From an uncultured Actinomycetes bacterium (GTDB lineage: Bacteria; Actinomycetota; Actinomycetes; Nanopelagicales; Nanopelagicaceae), in the NCBI GenBank assembly GCA_903845465.1, contig CAIMXQ010000007.1, forward strand, positions 1-29,099: a stretch of 29,099 nt of DNA, given 5' to 3'. Below the pieces are notes generated by a model that was not told where the DNA came from, searched no databases, and worked only from the letters and a program-made list of their open reading frames with translations. The position numbers were made by a program, and so were the translations under genes. Numbering within the stretch: position 1 is the stretch's first letter; every line of letters begins with the position of its first letter. Of this stretch, positions 1-7,113 are shown one piece after another.

Positions 1-87
1 GTTCCAGAAGTTGCAACACGTGGAGATGAAGCAGGGCTAAAGGTAGTAATGGATCGCTGCATCAAGATTGATTATGCAGCGCTGTAA
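1..87 (+). CDS. CoA-binding (YccU-like) protein, C-terminal end only
   Basis: Partial gene entering from the left edge. The 28 visible residues read in frame to a TAA and end in a V-V-M-D-R-C-I-K-I-D segment. That pattern matches the C-terminus of the small CoA-binding Rossmann proteins of the YccU type, where a VVMDRC strand closes the domain. The family binds CoA or acyl-CoA, but its cellular role is poorly defined. The gene converges on the ABC permease gene, with 20 bases between the two stop codons. The call rests on a short tail, so the family is likely but not certain. Confidence 0.55.
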   Translation, partial: VPEVATRGDEAGLKVVMDRCIKIDYAAL

Positions 88-106
88 TTAGCGCTAGATT
101 TTCTAG
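78..106. terminator. Inverted repeats between convergent stop codons (possible bidirectional terminator)
   Basis: Two small hairpins overlap here. AGCGCT at 78-83 is repeated at 90-95 and is self-complementary (6-bp stem, 6-base loop). CTAGA at 94-98 pairs with TCTAG at 102-106. They sit exactly between the ends of two converging genes. Neither is followed by a long T run, so intrinsic termination would be weak. The two stems share bases and could be alternatives. Confidence 0.3.
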
Positions 107-107
107 A

Positions 108-995
108 TTAACCCTTTGTAGAACCGAGGGTAAGTCCTGCAATAAATTGCTTACGCAGAACAAAGAAGAGAATGACTGTTGGAGATGCAGCAATGATTGC
201 ACCCGCTGCCAAGAGGTTGAAGTCTGTGACGTACTGGCCCTGCAAACGGCGAAGTGCAGATGTAATCGGACGCTTTGAGTCATCTGACATCAAGACAAGT
301 GCCCAGAAGAACTCGTTATAGATCCAGGTGCTCATGAGCACGCTTAGCGCTGCAAGTGCTGGACGAAGCAGAGGAAGAATGACGTTCCAATAATGGCGGA
401 ATACGTTTGCGCCATCGATCTTCGCTGATTCAGAAATCTCTTTTGGAATCGTCTTCATATATGAAGAGAGTACGAAGGTTGCGAATCCGACCTGGAAGCC
501 GACGTGAACCAAGATCAAACCTGCGTAATTGTTATAAAGAAGGTTTCGATTGCCGAGCTGATCGCCAACCCAGAGGAACATCCAGAAGACTGGGATATAT
601 GTAAGAACGATTGGCAACATATTTCCAGCTGTGAAGAGCAAGAGTAGCCACAAGTTAAATTTGAACTGGTAGCGCGTAACTACGAAAGCAATTAGTGAAC
701 CGAAGAACAAAGTCAGAATTACTGATGGGACTGTGACAATCAAAGAGTTTGTGAGATAGATGCCAATATGCATCTCTTTTACTGCATTGACATAATTATT
801 GAAATTTATGTGTCGAGGCCAAGAGAATATTCCGTAAGAGATGACGTCGTTATATGGGCGAAGAGAGGTAAAGACAGTCCAGAGAATCGGGAAGATCCAC
901 ACAAAGGCAAAAATTCCGATAAAGATCGAGATGAAACCATCTTTACGCTTCTGATTATTGCGATATTCCTCGCTCTGGACTACTCCGGCGCTCAT
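108..995 (-). CDS. Carbohydrate ABC transporter permease (MalG/UgpE type)
   Basis: Second inner-membrane permease of a binding-protein-dependent importer of the sugar (CUT1) class, 295 residues, the usual MalG-like length. About six hydrophobic segments are visible. The first follows a charged N-terminal tail of about 20 residues. The cytoplasmic EAA loop that docks onto the ATPase is seen as E-S-A-K-I-D-G-A-N followed by an I-L-P-L-L-R-P run in the last third. The start ATG has an AGAGGA ribosome site and overlaps the stop of the upstream permease gene by 4 bases (ATGA), so the two permeases are probably translated together as a heterodimer. It is the last gene of the transporter operon. The sugar cannot be read from the sequence. 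Confidence 0.93.
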   Translation of the reverse strand: MSAGVVQSEEYRNNQKRKDGFISIFIGIFAFVWIFPILWTVFTSLRPYNDVISYGIFSWPRHINFNNYVNAVKEMHIGIYLTNSLIVTVPSVILTLFFGSLIAFVVTRYQFKFNLWLLLLFTAGNMLPIVLTYIPVFWMFLWVGDQLGNRNLLYNNYAGLILVHVGFQVGFATFVLSSYMKTIPKEISESAKIDGANVFRHYWNVILPLLRPALAALSVLMSTWIYNEFFWALVLMSDDSKRPITSALRRLQGQYVTDFNLLAAGAIIAASPTVILFFVLRKQFIAGLTLGSTKG

Positions 996-1903
996 TTGAG
1001 ATCCTCTTTAAAGACTACGCGTAGGTAAGTAATGATTGGAATGATGCAGAGCAATAGAAGAATCACTGCATATGCAGCGCCCTTCATTGAAATACCTTGG
1101 CCCGCGAAGTTCTGGAATACCAAGAGGTTGAGCAATGGGAAGACTGTTGGGCTTCCGTAGATAATGTAGACAAGATCGAATGCTCGAAGAGATTCGATCA
1201 AAGTAATAACAAGGATGATGATATTTACAGGCTGCATCGTTGGAAGAATAATCTTACGGAAAATCTCCCACTCTGTTGCACCATCGATAGCTGCAGCCTC
1301 TTTAAGTGCTGGATCTACAGATTTAAGTCCAGATAAATATAGAAGCATGATGTAACCGATGTGGCGCCAGGAAGCAACGCCTAGAATGACCCATGTATTG
1401 ATACTGGGATTACCCCAAATTGAGAGAGCATGTGCCAGATCGCGGCCCATTATTCCTTGTACGAAACCGCCTGGCTGGAACATGAAATTCCAGATAATTC
1501 CGATGACTGCAAGTGAGAGAACAACGGGAAGGTAATAAATCGATTCGAAGAAAGCATGGCCCTTAATTCCACGGTCAATTTGGTAGGCCAAGAGAACTCC
1601 GAGTGGAGTTGCTACGAGCAAGAAGAAGGCGAGCCAAATTCCATTGTTCTTAAGTGCCTGATAGAAAATTGGATTGTTGACAAAAATATTCTTGTAGTTC
1701 TGAATTCCGGCCCAATGAATATCCTTGATATTGATGCCGTTCCAGTAAGTAAATGAAAGTATTACTGTGACTACAGCAGGGATCCAGAGAAGAATGATTT
1801 GAAGAAGTGATGGAATTCCAACGAATGCAGTGAGTGTAAATCGATCTGTTTTGGAAAGAGAACGACGGTTACGATTCTTAGGAATCGTAACCGTCGTCTT
1901 CAT
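992..1903 (-). CDS. Carbohydrate ABC transporter permease (MalF/UgpA type)
   Basis: First permease of the sugar-type importer, 303 residues, lacking the extra periplasmic domain of enteric MalF. Six transmembrane segments follow a short basic N-terminus (K/R-rich residues 1-20). The EAA loop is visible as K-E-A-A-A-I-D-G-A-T with I-L-P-T-M-Q-P after it, the standard ATPase contact. It lies 51 bases downstream of the binding-protein gene, separated by a strong stem-loop, and overlaps the second permease by 4 bases. The ribosome site before the ATG is poor (AAAGG almost touching the start), so expression probably lags that of the binding protein. Substrate is unknown. Confidence 0.93.
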   Translation of the reverse strand: MKTTVTIPKNRNRRSLSKTDRFTLTAFVGIPSLLQIILLWIPAVVTVILSFTYWNGINIKDIHWAGIQNYKNIFVNNPIFYQALKNNGIWLAFFLLVATPLGVLLAYQIDRGIKGHAFFESIYYLPVVLSLAVIGIIWNFMFQPGGFVQGIMGRDLAHALSIWGNPSINTWVILGVASWRHIGYIMLLYLSGLKSVDPALKEAAAIDGATEWEIFRKIILPTMQPVNIIILVITLIESLRAFDLVYIIYGSPTVFPLLNLLVFQNFAGQGISMKGAAYAVILLLLCIIPIITYLRVVFKEDLK

Positions 1904-1925
1904 GCCTTTAACTTACTATCTTTTT

Positions 1926-1960
1926 AACTAAGTAACAACTGAGTTGTTAGCTAATTAGTT
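1926..1960. promoter_or_regulatory. Intercistronic stem-loop between binding protein and permease genes
   Basis: TAACAACT at 1933-1940 and AGTTGTTA at 1942-1949 form a perfect 8-bp inverted repeat around one base. An outer pair, AACTAA at 1926-1931 with TTAGTT at 1955-1960, extends it with small bulges and reaches the stop codon of the binding-protein gene. No T run follows on the minus strand, so it is unlikely to be a full terminator. In sugar ABC operons such hairpins commonly stabilise the upstream transcript and lower permease expression. Confidence 0.5.
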
Positions 1961-3259
1961 CTTAGGAAGTGCTTCCCATTGTGCTTGTGTATTTTCGAGG
2001 ATCTTGTTGACGTTCTTTGGATTCTTCATGAAGCTCTGGAGAGCTGGTCCAAGGATTGGTCCAGCGAAATCTCCACGGCTATCGCGGTCTGCGAAGAACA
2101 TGATGTTCTTAGCTGATCCGAGAACTGCCAACTTCTGCTTTCCAAATGCGTCATATCCTGATGAATCGAAGTCCTTTGATACATAGATATTTGTATCTCC
2201 CGCACCGATTGCTGCGTTGATACCTTCCTTTGAGCCCCAGAACTGCGCGAGGGCCTTTCCGCCTTCGACGTTCTTTCCGTGAGCAGCAACTGAAATACCA
2301 TCAAGTGGTGCATCAATTGTGTCAATGCCGTGAGCCTTGTTGATTTCTGGGAATGGAACTACCCATAGATCGTTGTAATCTGCCTGTGACTTAGCCTTAA
2401 AGTCATTTGCAAACCATGAGCCCATCATCATTGCGCCACACATCTTTTGGAGCAATAGATCGCGGCAGCCATCCCAGTCGATATCCATGAAGTTTGGATT
2501 CATGAAAGGAATAAGCTGAGCGAAGTACTTAAATGTTTCCTTTGTCTTAGCATCTGTCCACTTTGCGCGACCGTTAAGAAGGTCGATGTGGTACTTGTAG
2601 CCGTTGACGCGAGCGTTAAGGATGTCGAATGTTCCCATCGCTTCCCAACCCTGCTTGTCTCCCATTGCATATGCAACAAGACCGTTCTTCTTGGTAAGTG
2701 TCATCATCTTGATGAGGTCATCCCAGTGCTGAATCTTTTCTGGGTTCATACCAATCTTCTTTACCATTGACTTGCGGTAGTGCAAGCCCCATGGGTAGTA
2801 AGTAGTTGGAATGATGTACTGCTTCTTATCTACAGGGTTTGTTGCTGCCTGTACTGCAGATGCAGGAAGTGAAGTAAGTGCCTTGTTCTGCGCTGTTACA
2901 TCTGCAAGAAGACCAGCTTCTCCATAGTGATTTGAACGCCATCCAGCCATCCAACCAAATGCATCATCAGGTGAACCCTGCATGATCTGTGCAAAGTTGT
3001 TCTGGAAGTCATCTGAGTTAACTTGCTGAGCAATAACCTTTGTACCGGTCTTTGCAGTGAAAGCATCGTTTACTGCTTTAGCAATTTTATCGCCGGTATC
3101 TCCGCCACCACGTGTTGTCCAGTGGATATCTGCTCCTGCTGCACGAGCAGAAGTAGCTGTACCTGCTGAAAGTGCGCCACCTGCGGCTAGACCTGCACCA
3201 CCGATTGCTGCGCCCTTAAGTACTGTGCGACGAGAAAGCACATTCTTTTCTTCTGACAT
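1955..3259 (-). CDS. Tat-exported extracellular solute-binding protein of a sugar-type ABC transporter
   Basis: Binding component of the importer whose permeases follow, 434 residues, typical for family 1 extracellular solute-binding proteins. The start at 3259 is chosen because AAAGGA lies five bases upstream and because it places a twin-arginine motif (S9-R-R-T-V-L-K) near the N-terminus; a longer in-frame start at 3316 lacks these. After the motif comes an alanine/glycine-rich hydrophobic stretch ending near S-A-R-A-A, a plausible signal peptidase I site. There is no lipobox cysteine, so the protein seems to be released or held by other means. The mature part contains W-rich and D/N-rich segments expected of a sugar-binding cleft. 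No ATPase gene lies in the operon. Ligand not determined. Confidence 0.92.
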   Translation of the reverse strand: MSEEKNVLSRRTVLKGAAIGGAGLAAGGALSAGTATSARAAGADIHWTTRGGGDTGDKIAKAVNDAFTAKTGTKVIAQQVNSDDFQNNFAQIMQGSPDDAFGWMAGWRSNHYGEAGLLADVTAQNKALTSLPASAVQAATNPVDKKQYIIPTTYYPWGLHYRKSMVKKIGMNPEKIQHWDDLIKMMTLTKKNGLVAYAMGDKQGWEAMGTFDILNARVNGYKYHIDLLNGRAKWTDAKTKETFKYFAQLIPFMNPNFMDIDWDGCRDLLLQKMCGAMMMGSWFANDFKAKSQADYNDLWVVPFPEINKAHGIDTIDAPLDGISVAAHGKNVEGGKALAQFWGSKEGINAAIGAGDTNIYVSKDFDSSGYDAFGKQKLAVLGSAKNIMFFADRDSRGDFAGPILGPALQSFMKNPKNVNKILENTQAQWEALPKN

Positions 3260-3278
3260 ATTCGTCCTTTTCTCTATG

Positions 3279-3292
3279 GTTGAAATTTCAAC
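3279..3292. promoter_or_regulatory. Perfect 14-bp palindrome in the leader of the sugar-transporter operon
   Basis: GTTGAAATTTCAAC is fully self-complementary and lies about 20 bases upstream of the chosen start codon, just before the ribosome site. Its position suits an operator for a dimeric repressor controlling this operon. No regulator gene is encoded beside it, so the cognate protein is unknown. I could not assign convincing -35 and -10 boxes in this 150-bp gap. Confidence 0.4.
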
Positions 3293-3409
3293 AAGCCTCG
3301 ATTCAAGAGGGTGCAAGAATCTTCGACGGGCACAATCTAGGGGTGAGGGGCAGGCGCAACCTAGGGATATCGGGTAACGAAATGGTAAAGATTGAGCGCG
3401 AACTAAGCG

Positions 3410-3811
3410 TTACTGAGGGTTTTCCTCGAGATAGAGGGCCACGGAATTGATACACCAGCGCTCATCTGTGGGCACGTCAAAGCCCTCGCCAGAAAATACA
3501 TGGCCGAGGTGAGAATCGCAGTTGGAGCAGCGCACCTCGGTGCGTACACGGGGTGCCAGCGAGCGATCTTCAATAAGTTTTACTGCATCATCAGCAGTTG
3601 GGGCATAGAAAGATGGCCAGCCACAACCGGAATGAAACTTTGTCTCTGATGTAAACAATTCATTGCCGCAGGCTTTGCAGCGATAGCTTCCGACCTTATC
3701 TGTATCGGTATATTCGCCAGTAAATGGGCGCTCGGTAGCTCCTTCGCGCAGAACAGAATATGAGAGCGGATCCACGCGCTTCTTCAACTCTTCTTCATTT
3801 ATCGCAGACAT
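3410..3811 (-). CDS. msrB: Peptide-methionine (R)-S-oxide reductase MsrB
   Basis: Repairs oxidised methionine by reducing the R-sulfoxide, using a catalytic cysteine recycled by thioredoxin; cytoplasmic. With the ATG at 3811 the protein has 133 residues, normal for MsrB. Two CxxC pairs (C45/C48 and C95/C98) bind structural zinc. The G-C-G-W-P-S-F motif is at 62-68 and the catalytic R-W-C-I-N-S motif is around C120. A longer TTG start at 3847 adds 12 residues not expected in the family. The ATG has no clear ribosome site but has a TATATT box 9 bases upstream, suggesting its own near-leaderless promoter. It lies 44 bases after the response-regulator gene and might also be read from that unit. 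Confidence 0.95.
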   Translation of the reverse strand: MSAINEEELKKRVDPLSYSVLREGATERPFTGEYTDTDKVGSYRCKACGNELFTSETKFHSGCGWPSFYAPTADDAVKLIEDRSLAPRVRTEVRCSNCDSHLGHVFSGEGFDVPTDERWCINSVALYLEENPQ

Positions 3812-3820
3812 CGTGGGCTC

Positions 3821-3847
3821 AATATATATCAGGAATGCCTCGCTCAA
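3821..3847 (-). promoter_or_regulatory. Candidate msrB promoter with near-leaderless start
   Basis: On the minus strand TATATT (3821-3826) lies 9 bases before the msrB ATG, and TTGAGC (3842-3847) lies 15 bases further upstream. A transcript starting about 7 bases after the -10 box would have almost no leader, which agrees with the lack of a ribosome site. The short spacer makes the -35 assignment weak. Confidence 0.3.
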
Positions 3848-3855
3848 GGAATTCT

Positions 3856-4533
3856 CTAGCTGAGTGTAAATAGATGAACTGGCCGACCTGTCGTGCCGTA
3901 TTGAAGATTTAAATCGAGCTGGCCATTTTCAACCAAATGAGACAAATATCTTTGTGCAGTTGCTCGACTCAACCCAAGCTCATCTGAAACCTCAACTGCA
4001 GAGACTGCTTCTTTTCTTCCTTCAATATATTTTAAAATCAGGGTAGTAGTTGGACTCTTTTGTTGTTCGGGCATCGTCTTCGCTATCCGGGGTCCTCGCA
4101 TCAGTGCAGATAAGCGATCGATTTCATCTTGCGAGATTTCGTCAGAGTCTGAAAGTTTATTCTTTGCAAACTGGTAGCCAATCAATCTCTCTGCAAGTTG
4201 CTTTTGATTAAAAGGTTTCATAATGTATTGAGCAGCACCAAGCTGCAAAGCCTCTCGGACACTTGCTACATCTCGAGCTGCAGAGATAATAAAGACATCG
4301 GTTTTGCTACCAGCTGGCAACTGTTGGAGCCTCGAAAATAGCGCGAGGCCGTGTTCATCTGGAAGATGGAGATCTAAAAGTACTAAATCTGGCTTTACAT
4401 CAACAATCATTTCATAGGCAAGACCGGCGGTATGAGCAGTTCCTACAACAGTAAAACCTGGAATATTGGAAACGTATGCCCCATGAATTTCAGCTACTCG
4501 AAAATCATCTTCAACAATGACGGTGCGGATCAT
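3856..4533 (-). CDS. Two-component response regulator, CitB/DcuR family
   Basis: DNA-binding partner of the adjacent sensor kinase, 225 residues. The N-terminal receiver domain (about 1-120) carries the acidic pair D9/D10 after E8, the phosphoacceptor D54 in V-L-L-D-L-H-L-P, S84 as the switch residue and K106 in the M-K-P motif. A linker leads to a winged helix-turn-helix near the C-terminus (about 165-225) with A-V-E-V-S-D-E-L-G-L-S-R-A-T-A as helix-turn-helix, the arrangement of CitB, DcuR and MalR regulators. Its ATG overlaps the kinase stop by 4 bases. The likely targets are its own operon and the divergent ABC importer, because the shared intergenic region has a suitable AT-rich near-palindrome. 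The specific ligand system is not known. Confidence 0.93.
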   Translation of the reverse strand: MIRTVIVEDDFRVAEIHGAYVSNIPGFTVVGTAHTAGLAYEMIVDVKPDLVLLDLHLPDEHGLALFSRLQQLPAGSKTDVFIISAARDVASVREALQLGAAQYIMKPFNQKQLAERLIGYQFAKNKLSDSDEISQDEIDRLSALMRGPRIAKTMPEQQKSPTTTLILKYIEGRKEAVSAVEVSDELGLSRATAQRYLSHLVENGQLDLNLQYGTTGRPVHLFTLS

Positions 4534-6128
4534 GTGTTCGTTCCTTTAATTTCATGGAAGCCACGAATAGGAATTGTCACATCGAATTTCGCACCGACTT
4601 CGTTACTTGCCACAATTGAACCTGAGTACTGACGAACGAGTCGCTGAACGATTGCTAAACCAAGCCCTCGGTGGCCAGCACCTCTCGTTACCTTTGTTGA
4701 ATATCCATCTTCAAATACAACGTGGGGATTTTCTTCAGGTAATCCAGGCCCACTGTCCTGCACGATGATCTTCTTACTCTTACTATCGACTTGGATAAAT
4801 GTTATGTGTACTTCCGCTCTAGGTGTTCCAGAGGCTGCATCAATTCCATTATCTAGAAAATTCCCAATAATTGTGACAAGCCCATTTTGATCCACATTCA
4901 AATCATCAATTGGGGTTTGAACATCAACTATCAGCTTTACGCCACGTTCGCTGGCAATTGTTACTTTCGCAATGAGCAATGCCACGATAAGTGGATTGCC
5001 TAATTTCATATTAAGCTCTTCAGCTAAATTACTTTGAGCAAAGGCAATTTCACCTAAAAATTCTGATGCCTCTTGGTACTTATGCAGCTCTAGTAATCCC
5101 CTTAAAACATGGAGTCGATTCGTATACTCATGTTGTTGGCTCCGTAGGGCATCTGTAAAATTTTGAACGCTATCGAGCTCTCGCATTAGTTCTACATGTT
5201 CTGTGCGATCTCGCAAGGTCACCACTGAGCCAATAAGACGATCCTTCTTGTGAACAGGTCTGCGATTGATCAATATTGAGTACTTATCGGTTAAAACTCT
5301 GAGGTCATCATCCTTTTCTACGGTGCCTTCTAGCAATGAGCGAAGACGCCCAGGTGTAAAGAGGTCGGATATCTTCTTGCCCACCGAAGTTGACTGAAGC
5401 TCTAAGAGTCTGATGGCTTCATCATTTACCAGCGTAATTCTATTTTCAGGCGTCAACGTGATAACCCCTTCACGAATTGAGTGAAGCATCGCCTCCCGCT
5501 CATGAAATTGCATCGTAATTTCTTCGAGTTCTGCGGCTAACTTCCAGTTTCTCGATAACCGGACTAATAACTCTGAGAGCAACAACCCAACTACTAAAAA
5601 TCCAAAGCCATACAGGAAGAAGACGTGGAACAGATACGAAGATTCATCACTCAATTTCTGCACGAGAATTCCAGCAGAGACTAAGCCGACAATTTTCCGC
5701 GACTCGTCAAATATCGGTGTCTTCCCATTTACTGAAGTCCCAAGAGTTCCGTGATTGATAATCGTGTAGGACTTTCCCTGTAATGCAGGTTGATCGCCAT
5801 CTAATCGCTGCCCAATCAATTCTGGATTTGGGTGTGAAAAACGAATCGCTTTTGAGTTTGCAATCACAATATAGGAAGCATTTGTATTCTTTCGAATGAG
5901 CTCGGCGAGTATTGCAATCTTGCCATCAGGATCACTCGATTTCAGTAGAAGGGGTAATTCGGGAATAGCCGCAGTTGCACGTGCAATTGCTAGCGCCCGT
6001 AATTCATCCTGTTTGTATTGACTACTTCGTTCTGAGTTATAGGCGAGTGAGAGCCCCAACAAGATTGCAATCGTCACAATGGGGACGCGAGCACCAGCAA
6101 GACGTACAAGCAATCCCTTCTGCCTCAT
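4530..6128 (-). CDS. Sensor histidine kinase, CitA/DcuS family
   Basis: Membrane sensor of an extracellular small molecule, 532 residues. Order: transmembrane helix at about 13-31; extracytoplasmic PAS-like sensor at 33-160; second helix at about 166-190; cytoplasmic PAS domain at roughly 208-310; dimerisation helix with phosphoacceptor H333 in Q-Q-H-E-Y-T-N-R-L-H; and a HATPase domain with N-box N423/N427, D-S-G-P-G at 458-462 and G-L-G-L-A at 488-492. The sensor has R96-F-S-H99-P, which matches the carboxylate-binding R-x-x-H of CitA/DcuS. At the second conserved basic position, in the G-T-S-V-N-G-K stretch, N134 appears where those kinases have arginine, while K136 is kept. The start has GGGGAG 7 bases upstream. 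The gene is divergent from an ABC importer that it may control. Confidence 0.93.
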   Translation of the reverse strand: MRQKGLLVRLAGARVPIVTIAILLGLSLAYNSERSSQYKQDELRALAIARATAAIPELPLLLKSSDPDGKIAILAELIRKNTNASYIVIANSKAIRFSHPNPELIGQRLDGDQPALQGKSYTIINHGTLGTSVNGKTPIFDESRKIVGLVSAGILVQKLSDESSYLFHVFFLYGFGFLVVGLLLSELLVRLSRNWKLAAELEEITMQFHEREAMLHSIREGVITLTPENRITLVNDEAIRLLELQSTSVGKKISDLFTPGRLRSLLEGTVEKDDDLRVLTDKYSILINRRPVHKKDRLIGSVVTLRDRTEHVELMRELDSVQNFTDALRSQQHEYTNRLHVLRGLLELHKYQEASEFLGEIAFAQSNLAEELNMKLGNPLIVALLIAKVTIASERGVKLIVDVQTPIDDLNVDQNGLVTIIGNFLDNGIDAASGTPRAEVHITFIQVDSKSKKIIVQDSGPGLPEENPHVVFEDGYSTKVTRGAGHRGLGLAIVQRLVRQYSGSIVASNEVGAKFDVTIPIRGFHEIKGTNT

Positions 6129-6236
6129 TTAACTCTCCCCCACAATCGCTGGCAATGCAGATAAGTGTCACCGCTCCCGTCTGATTTGTCTGTACCTTTG
6201 CGATGAGATTAATGAGCAAAACGCCAGAAAAGCTAC

Positions 6237-6252
6237 TAAAACAATTCTTTTA
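6237..6252. promoter_or_regulatory. AT-rich near-palindrome, candidate response-regulator site
   Basis: TAAAACAATTCTTTTA is symmetric at all but one base pair of its 16 positions. It ends 10 bases before the -35 box of the divergent ABC operon, the usual place for an activator. CitB/DcuR-type regulators bind AT-rich targets, which makes the neighbouring regulator the obvious candidate. No experiment or motif search supports this yet. Confidence 0.35.
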
Positions 6253-6262
6253 CGCACAAGCA

Positions 6263-6290
6263 TTGATTTAGAAGTGTGCCCACCTAACCT
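6263..6290 (+). promoter_or_regulatory. Candidate leaderless promoter of the SsuB-like operon
   Basis: TTGATT (6263-6268), a 16-base spacer and TAACCT (6285-6290) are followed after only six bases by the ATG of the ATPase gene. There is no purine-rich ribosome site before that ATG; the nearby CCTCC is on the wrong strand. The spacing predicts transcription starting at or next to the A of the start codon, a leaderless mRNA as is common in actinobacteria. Confidence 0.5.
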
Positions 6291-6296
6291 CCTTTT

Positions 6297-7109
6297 ATGA
6301 ATCGTGGAACCCCAGTTAAATTAGAAAATGTATCCAAGCGTTTCCGCACCCCAAAGAATGGTTGGTACGAAGCACTAGCTGGCTTGAACTTTGAAGTTGA
6401 AGCAGGGCAGTTCGTTGCTCTTGTTGGTCCAACTGGTTGCGGAAAATCCACAGCACTGACTTTGCTTGCAGGGCTAGAGCAACCAAGTATTGGATTAGTA
6501 ACAGTTAACGGTAAAGAGGTCAGTGATATCGACACCTCTACCGGTTTTGTCTTTCAACATGACGCAACTTTTCCTTGGATGAATGTCTATAACAACATAG
6601 CTGCTGGACCAAAATTTCGTGGAGTTAAAGATTATGACCAATCTGTCCGATCATGGATAAGCAAAGTTGGCTTGACTGGATTCGAAGCTAACTACCCACA
6701 CCAGCTATCCGGTGGAATGAAAAAGCGAGTTGCCCTTGCTCAAGCACTTATCAATGAACCATCCCTCCTTCTCATGGATGAACCATTTAGTGCGCTCGAT
6801 GTTCAGACCCGCGCCATCATGACTGATGAACTTGTCTCCATTTGGGAAACTACCGGTTCGACTGTTGTCTTTGTTACTCACGACCTTGAAGAAGCAATCG
6901 CACTTGCTGATCGAGTAATAGTTTTAACTGCAGGCCCAGCTCAGGTCAAAGCTGATTTTAAAATTAATTTGCCTCGTCCTCGAAAGGCACGAGATATCCG
7001 ATTCACAAAGGAATTTCTCGATATTTATCAAGAAGTATGGAGCGTACTTCGTGACGAAGTTGATATCGCTTATCAGCGCCAGCTCATAGCCCCTGGAAAG
7101 GAAAAATAG
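6297..7109 (+). CDS. ABC transporter ATP-binding protein (SsuB/TauB type)
   Basis: Cytoplasmic motor of a nitrate/sulfonate/taurine-class importer, 270 residues. Walker A is G-P-T-G-C-G-K-S at 44-51. The Q-loop follows in F-V-F-Q-H, with the F-P-W-M-N-V segment typical of SsuB/TauB just after. The signature is L-S-G-G-M-K-K-R-V, Walker B is L-L-L-M-D-E-P, and the switch histidine is in F-V-T-H-D. All catalytic motifs are intact. It begins an operon with the permease (4 bases later) and the binding protein. The start appears leaderless. The substrate class (sulfonate, thiamine pyrimidine, aromatic or other small anion) cannot be decided from the ATPase. Confidence 0.94.
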   Translation: MNRGTPVKLENVSKRFRTPKNGWYEALAGLNFEVEAGQFVALVGPTGCGKSTALTLLAGLEQPSIGLVTVNGKEVSDIDTSTGFVFQHDATFPWMNVYNNIAAGPKFRGVKDYDQSVRSWISKVGLTGFEANYPHQLSGGMKKRVALAQALINEPSLLLMDEPFSALDVQTRAIMTDELVSIWETTGSTVVFVTHDLEEAIALADRVIVLTAGPAQVKADFKINLPRPRKARDIRFTKEFLDIYQEVWSVLRDEVDIAYQRQLIAPGKEK

Positions 7110-7113
7110 AATC

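Noticed and set aside
3260..3316. Upstream ATG extending the sugar-binding protein by 19 residues
   Set aside because: It would bury the Tat motif behind a charged segment and ignores the good AAAGGA ribosome site for the ATG at 3259.
3057..3377. 106-residue plus-strand frame opposite the binding-protein signal sequence
   Set aside because: Alanine/proline-rich antisense of the Tat signal region with no ribosome site or family resemblance.
6280..6296. CCTCC just before the SsuB-like start as a ribosome site
   Set aside because: It is the complement of a ribosome site, not AGGAGG on the coding strand, so it cannot pair with 16S rRNA in that transcript.
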